Positions 8,650 through 10,564 of a stretch of DNA of 10,564 bases are shown piece after piece. The position numbers and the translations under genes are program-made. The notes beneath the pieces were generated by a model, which worked only from the letters and a program-made list of their open reading frames with translations, was not told the origin of the DNA and ran no database searches. Origin of the DNA: an uncultured beta proteobacterium (GTDB lineage: Bacteria; Pseudomonadota; Gammaproteobacteria; Burkholderiales; Burkholderiaceae); contig CAILON010000389.1 of assembly GCA_903835865.1 (NCBI GenBank), forward strand, positions 1 to 10,564, given 5' to 3'. Numbering within the stretch: the stretch's first letter is position 1; the number at the start of each line of letters is the position of its first letter.

Positions 8650-8655
8650 CTCCTT
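8650..8655 (-). promoter_or_regulatory. Shine-Dalgarno for the TTG start of the adaptor
   Basis: AAGGAG lies five bases before TTG at 8644, and its first two bases are the last two of the preceding gene's TAA. It supports the TTG start and hence the long histidine-rich N-terminus of the adaptor; no ATG or GTG offers an equally good site nearby. Confidence 0.8.
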
Positions 8656-10198
8656 AAAAAGGTTCTTTGCCAGCGGAAACATACAAAACAGCCTGCGCTT
8701 GCATTAGATTACTCTCAGCCTGCGCCAATGCAATCTCTAAATTACGCAGTTGCGTCTGCGCAATCAACAAATCATTGAATCCTTGGCCATTATTAGAGTA
8801 TTGGGTTAAGCCCACCTTGTAGGCTGCATCTGCCTGAGGTACTTGGCGATCCCTCAAAAACTGAGTTTGATTTCTAGCTTGCTCATAAACAGCGTAGGCA
8901 GTATTGACGCCCAAGACAATTTGCTGACGATTGGAAATATTGCCTGCCTCTGCTGCCGCTTGACTACGTTGCGCCTGCTCCACTCCGTACTTTTCTTTGG
9001 TAAAGAAATAGAGGGGAATGATGAGGTCGAATTCCAATTGATAAAACATGGCGCCGTTATTAGCAGCAAATGGGCCGCGCGGGGTATAGGAAGAACCGAT
9101 CACCTGAAAGTCAGGCAAGTAAGCTTTCTTAGCAAGGTCGACACCTTTACGAGCTGCTTCAAGCTGTAAAGAAGAGCTCTTCAGCGATGGATGACTTGTC
9201 TCTGCATAATCTTCTAATTCCAAAAGTGTTGGCACGTTACTGAGAGCGCGACGAACATCAGCACGCAAGACTAGTTTTTCTCTAGCGTGACGACCCACTA
9301 AGGTATTAATACTTTTAATTGCTACATCTAACTGACGCTCGGCATTAAATTGATCTGCCTGTGCTGCACTTTGGGCTACTTGTGCATTGAGGTATTCAAC
9401 ATAAGCGGCGGCATTATTGGAATATCGCGCTTTTGCTACGCCCTTAATCATTTCCAAGCGAACAACCGAATCTCTCAACACTTGCAACTGCTTTTGTGAG
9501 GCTAGCGCACCAAAAAATAAAGAAGATAGTTGCGCGCCCAATTGCAAATAGGTTGCTTCACTCTGCGCTAACAAGGCTTCGGCATTGGTATTGGCAATCT
9601 CAGAAGCCAAAGTCTTCTTGCCTGGAAACTGAAATGGTTGTGCAAAAGAAATAGAGTTGTTACTACTGACACCCGTAGGGTTCTGAGGCGATGGTGCATT
9701 AGCCCCTCCTAACGCAAAAGGTGAATTCGGTGGCATACCCGACCACACCAATCCAATCTGTGGGTTTGCCGGAGCAGCAATTTGTGGAACGGTCGCTTTA
9801 GCCGATAAATAAGATTCGCGTAAAGAAGCTAACTGCGGATTATTTAATTTGAGTTCAGTCCAAAGTTGACGCAAATCCATCTCTGATGGACCTGATGTTG
9901 CTACCCGAGTATAAATTTTAGGGGTGCTAGCAGGCGTGGGTGGCAGCAAGGACTCTAGCGACTTACCATTTTTATCAAGCGCTAGCGGTTGCGCACCTAT
10001 CAAGGGTGGCGCGCCCAATGTATTGCTCTGGTCAATTTGCACTAAGACGCTACCAGTGACTGGAGCGGGGCTAATTTCGCCTATTTGCGCAAATACTGAA
10101 AAAGAAGAGATACCAACTGCAAAAGTAGTGAGTGTCAGTTTGACAATCCTTTTGAGCGGTTTTACTGCACTAGTTTTGTATGTGCCAAGAATCAACAA
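8654..10198 (-). CDS. TolC-family outer-membrane efflux protein (CzcC/CusC type)
   Basis: Outer-membrane channel of the metal efflux system. A signal peptide (basic n-region with KPLKR, hydrophobic LTLTTFAVGI, likely cleavage VFA|Q after residue 37) is followed by a Pro/Ser-rich linker (about 38-105) and two outer-membrane efflux (OEP) repeats, about 106-295 and 312-505. The motif QPFQFPGKKTLA (187-198) near the first strand region is characteristic of CzcC/CusC-like channels. The protein has no cysteine, so it is not a lipoprotein, unlike CusC. Length is 514 residues; CzcC/CusC proteins are about 420-460, the extra being mostly the N-terminal linker. The start is uncertain: TTG codons at 10198 and 10195 are both possible, with AGAGG about ten bases upstream, and the frame is closed by a TGA at 10219-10217. 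It is the first gene of the efflux operon and ends 9 bp before the adaptor. Confidence 0.93.
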   Translation of the reverse strand: MLILGTYKTSAVKPLKRIVKLTLTTFAVGISSFSVFAQIGEISPAPVTGSVLVQIDQSNTLGAPPLIGAQPLALDKNGKSLESLLPPTPASTPKIYTRVATSGPSEMDLRQLWTELKLNNPQLASLRESYLSAKATVPQIAAPANPQIGLVWSGMPPNSPFALGGANAPSPQNPTGVSSNNSISFAQPFQFPGKKTLASEIANTNAEALLAQSEATYLQLGAQLSSLFFGALASQKQLQVLRDSVVRLEMIKGVAKARYSNNAAAYVEYLNAQVAQSAAQADQFNAERQLDVAIKSINTLVGRHAREKLVLRADVRRALSNVPTLLELEDYAETSHPSLKSSSLQLEAARKGVDLAKKAYLPDFQVIGSSYTPRGPFAANNGAMFYQLEFDLIIPLYFFTKEKYGVEQAQRSQAAAEAGNISNRQQIVLGVNTAYAVYEQARNQTQFLRDRQVPQADAAYKVGLTQYSNNGQGFNDLLIAQTQLRNLEIALAQAESNLMQAQAVLYVSAGKEPF

Positions 10199-10219
10199 AT
10201 GGGTGCTGCCTCTAAATCA

Positions 10220-10238
10220 ATAAAAATGCTGTTTTTAT
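10220..10238. repeat. AT-rich perfect inverted repeat in the efflux operon leader
   Basis: ATAAAAA and TTTTTAT, seven-base arms with a five-base spacer (TGCTG), lie 22 bp upstream of the TTG start and downstream of the putative -10. It could be a regulator's operator or a weak leader hairpin. A chance AT-rich palindrome cannot be excluded. Confidence 0.4.
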
Positions 10239-10292
10239 AGCCTCTGATGCAGATTTGAATCTCTTCAAGCACCGCTTCAGGGGGTTTAAAGG

Positions 10293-10321
10293 ATTATAGG
10301 GTAGAAAAAACAAAAGTCGAA
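10293..10321 (-). promoter_or_regulatory. Candidate sigma-70 promoter of the efflux operon
   Basis: On the minus strand a perfect -10 hexamer TATAAT (10298-10293) lies about 95 bp upstream of the tolC-type gene. The best -35 candidate, TTCGAC (10321-10316), at 17-bp spacing is a poor match to TTGACA, so the promoter may need an activator. A T-rich stretch (10302-10315) fills the spacer. A start near 10286 would give a leader of about 88 nt containing the inverted repeat at 10220-10238. The gap between the porin stop and the efflux operon holds nothing else recognisable. Confidence 0.45.
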
Positions 10322-10371
10322 TTATTGACAATCGCTATCTTATTGATTCTAAAGATAATAATGAAATCCTC

Positions 10372-10387
10372 AAGTCTTCCAAGACTT
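10372..10387. repeat. Perfect inverted repeat at the porin stop codon
   Basis: AAGTCTT-CC-AAGACTT, seven-base arms; one arm overlaps the TAA of the porin. On the porin's strand no U-tract follows immediately, so it is a weak terminator candidate at best. A T-run (10302-10315) occurs 57 bases farther on without a strong adjacent hairpin. Confidence 0.3.
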
Positions 10388-10564
10388 AAAACTCGGCATG
10401 AATCCTAAAAGACATGATATTTACCGGTCCACGAGCTGCGTTGTAGGCTGGATTACTGATGTGCTGAAAGTTCAAACCAGCGAGGACATTCTTGATTACC
10501 GTAGCGTTGTAATAGAGCTCAGCAATTCGCTCAGGACGGTAGCTAATGGTCTTACCTGGGCCGG
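10386..10564 (-). CDS. Outer-membrane porin, OprB/carbohydrate-porin-like, C-terminal fragment (5' end outside window)
   Basis: Only the last 58 codons and the stop are inside the window. They read as the end of a beta-barrel: alternating hydrophobic strands with aromatic girdle residues (ELYYNATV, VLAGLNFQHI), the block ISNPAYNAARGPVN, and a final strand IMSFRIHAEF ending in the phenylalanine used by the BAM machinery to recognise outer-membrane proteins. The NPAYN..RGPV pattern followed by a strand ending in F is, from memory, typical of OprB-family carbohydrate porins in Burkholderiales, which exchange sugars or other small solutes across the outer membrane. The frame contains no stop up to the window edge. 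It is transcribed toward the efflux operon with a 187-bp gap, so a functional link is possible but unproven. Another class of porin cannot be excluded from this short piece. Confidence 0.75.
   Translation of the reverse strand, partial: GPGKTISYRPERIAELYYNATVIKNVLAGLNFQHISNPAYNAARGPVNIMSFRIHAEF

Noticed and set aside
9924..10223. Plus-strand open frame of 99 codons at the start of the outer-membrane gene.
   Set aside because: It is antisense to the signal peptide and linker of the TolC-type gene, with low-complexity content and no recognisable family.
10325..10352. Plus-strand TTGACA with TCTAAA at 17-bp spacing resembling a promoter.
   Set aside because: It would transcribe antisense into the porin, no plus-strand gene follows, and the -10 match is weak.
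10336..10357. Inverted repeat TATCTT-N10-AAGATA between the porin and the efflux operon as a terminator.
   Set aside because: The stem is six AT-rich pairs with a ten-base loop and no adjacent U-tract.

Overview
The window reads as chromosomal DNA of a betaproteobacterium, most likely Burkholderiales and plausibly a Polynucleobacter-like freshwater species. This is inferred from protein character, the compact gene packing, moderate base composition and the order surE-pcm-nlpD followed by a PolB-type exonuclease and rlmD. No rRNA, database search or phylogeny was available, so the genus is a guess. Every recognised gene lies on the minus strand, so transcription runs from high to low coordinates. 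No tRNA, rRNA, CRISPR array, insertion sequence or phage gene was seen, and no stretch over 300 bases lacks a gene.

Layout in the direction of transcription: the 3' end of an outer-membrane porin of OprB (carbohydrate porin) character (10564-10386); a 187-bp intergenic gap with a good -10 hexamer and an AT-rich inverted repeat; a three-gene heavy-metal RND efflux operon made of a TolC/CzcC-type outer-membrane factor (10198-8654), a membrane-fusion adaptor (8644-7373) and a CzcA/CusA-type pump (7372-4295); surE (4270-3467); pcm (3482-2814); nlpD (2817-2011); a PolB-like 3'-5' exonuclease (2004-1183); and the first 396 residues of rlmD (1190 down to the window edge).

Spacing from tolC to rlmD is extremely tight. 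The gaps are 9, 0 and 24 bp, then come a 4- or 16-bp overlap, a 4-bp overlap, a 6-bp gap and an 8-bp overlap. The eight genes could therefore be one transcript, with metal or cation efflux reading into stress-survival, protein-repair, cell-division and rRNA-modification genes. Efflux gene starts are non-ATG (TTG, TTG, GTG), and two of them are backed by strong Shine-Dalgarno sequences embedded in the end of the preceding gene.

How they work together: the first three genes should form one CBA-type trans-envelope pump exporting metal ions. SurE (nucleotidase), Pcm (isoaspartyl repair methyltransferase) and NlpD (septal amidase activator) are the conserved stationary-phase and envelope cluster that in many proteobacteria ends with rpoS. 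Here rpoS is absent from that slot and the exonuclease follows nlpD directly. I see no clearly novel system. The points most worth a second look are the missing rpoS, the fusion of the efflux operon to the surE cluster, and the histidine-rich cytoplasmic N-terminus of the adaptor.
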